A stretch of DNA of 64,000 nt from Peribacillus simplex (lineage in GTDB: Bacteria; Bacillota; Bacilli; Bacillales; DSM-1321): NCBI RefSeq assembly GCF_900156045.1, contig NZ_FTMX01000002.1, positions 434,001 through 498,000 on the forward strand. Reading direction: 5' to 3'. The notes under the pieces are model-generated. The model had not been told where the DNA came from, did no database searches, and was given only the letters and a program-made list of their open reading frames with translations. Each line of letters starts with the position of its first letter. Within the stretch, counting starts at the first letter, position 1. Below, in pieces: positions 63,910 to 64,000 of the stretch. The translations under genes were made by a program, and so were the position numbers.

Positions 63910-64000
63910 TTATGACATTAAATCCACCAGAACCGCCTTTTGGGCATGCAGACGATTTCCGGCTTGGTGGAAAACGACGGAATTAGGTCCATCGATGACT
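63910..64000 (-). CDS. argF: Ornithine carbamoyltransferase, C-terminal end only
   Basis: The last 29 codons are visible. They encode VVFHQAGNRLHAQKAVLVDL just before the end, the conserved tail of ornithine carbamoyltransferase (ENRLHxxKAV). The gene continues beyond the right edge. It makes citrulline in arginine synthesis. The argF-yjzC order supports the call. Confidence 0.82.
   Translation of the reverse strand, partial: VIDGPNSVVFHQAGNRLHAQKAVLVDLMS

Overview
The window is a low-GC Firmicute chromosome, clearly an endospore-forming Bacillaceae. It carries spoVA, cotX, cotO and spoVIF genes, SigH-type and Rex/FapR/CtsR-type regulatory signatures, strong AGGAGG ribosome sites, and many genes in the order of the Bacillus subtilis argF-yjzC-yjzD-yjaU-yjaV-comZ-fabH-fabF-yjaZ-yjbA-trpS-yjbC-spx-mecA-yjbF(coiA)-yjbG(pepF)-yjbH-yjbI-yjbJ-yjbK-yjbM-nadK-yjbO-prpE region. 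Here that region runs from right to left. The gentisate cluster, clpB and the repeat content suggest a Bacillus simplex/Peribacillus-like genome. That placement is inference from gene content only.

Layout. 1-4.4 kb: a YhgE/Pip membrane protein (cut by the window edge), a YetF-type DUF421 protein, a DJ-1/PfpI protein and a TruA paralogue. 4.7-13.5 kb: an accessory stretch bounded by a complete tRNA-Val(GAC) gene at 13.45 kb and by two partial copies of the tRNA 3' end plus terminator at 4.9 and 11.7 kb, which look like old attachment sites. It holds three ~219-bp mobile-looking repeats (two with exact 8-bp target duplications), an SMI1/KNR4 protein, a VOC protein, a secreted protein whose best start is AUA, an RsbR-type STAS protein, small membrane proteins and a SigH paralogue. 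14.1-15.3 kb: a remarkable Cys/His repeat protein with a C-terminal jelly-roll-like domain, probably on the spore surface. 16-23 kb: a pgpA-like gene, yjcH-yjcG-yjcF, coat genes including cotX, and the YjcD helicase.

23-28.6 kb is a sporulation block: spoVIF, a YjcZ-like peptide, a yhcN-like/spoVAC/spoVAD/spoVAE operon, a yjcA-like gene, cotO and a cotO-like gene; it ends in fabI. 28.7-43 kb carries mgtE, prpE, rluD-like, nadK, relQ, yjbK, yjbJ, the truncated haemoglobin gene yjbI and spxH. Two tandem RoxS/RsaE-type small RNA genes with Rex-like operators follow, then pepF, coiA, cls, mecA and spx. spxH, spx, mecA and clpB concentrate proteolysis-adaptor and stress functions here. 44.9-55.6 kb: yjbC, a secreted glycoside-hydrolase-like protein, trpS, yjbA, yjaZ, fabF, fabH, comZ, yjaV, yjaU and yjzD. 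fabH and fabI each carry a recognisable FapR operator.

55.7-64 kb: clpB with a CtsR operator at its promoter, then a complete gentisate pathway: 3-hydroxybenzoate 6-hydroxylase-like, gentisate 1,2-dioxygenase, a DinB-fold candidate maleylpyruvate isomerase and fumarylpyruvate hydrolase, with a divergent IclR regulator. The window ends with yjzC and the last codons of argF.
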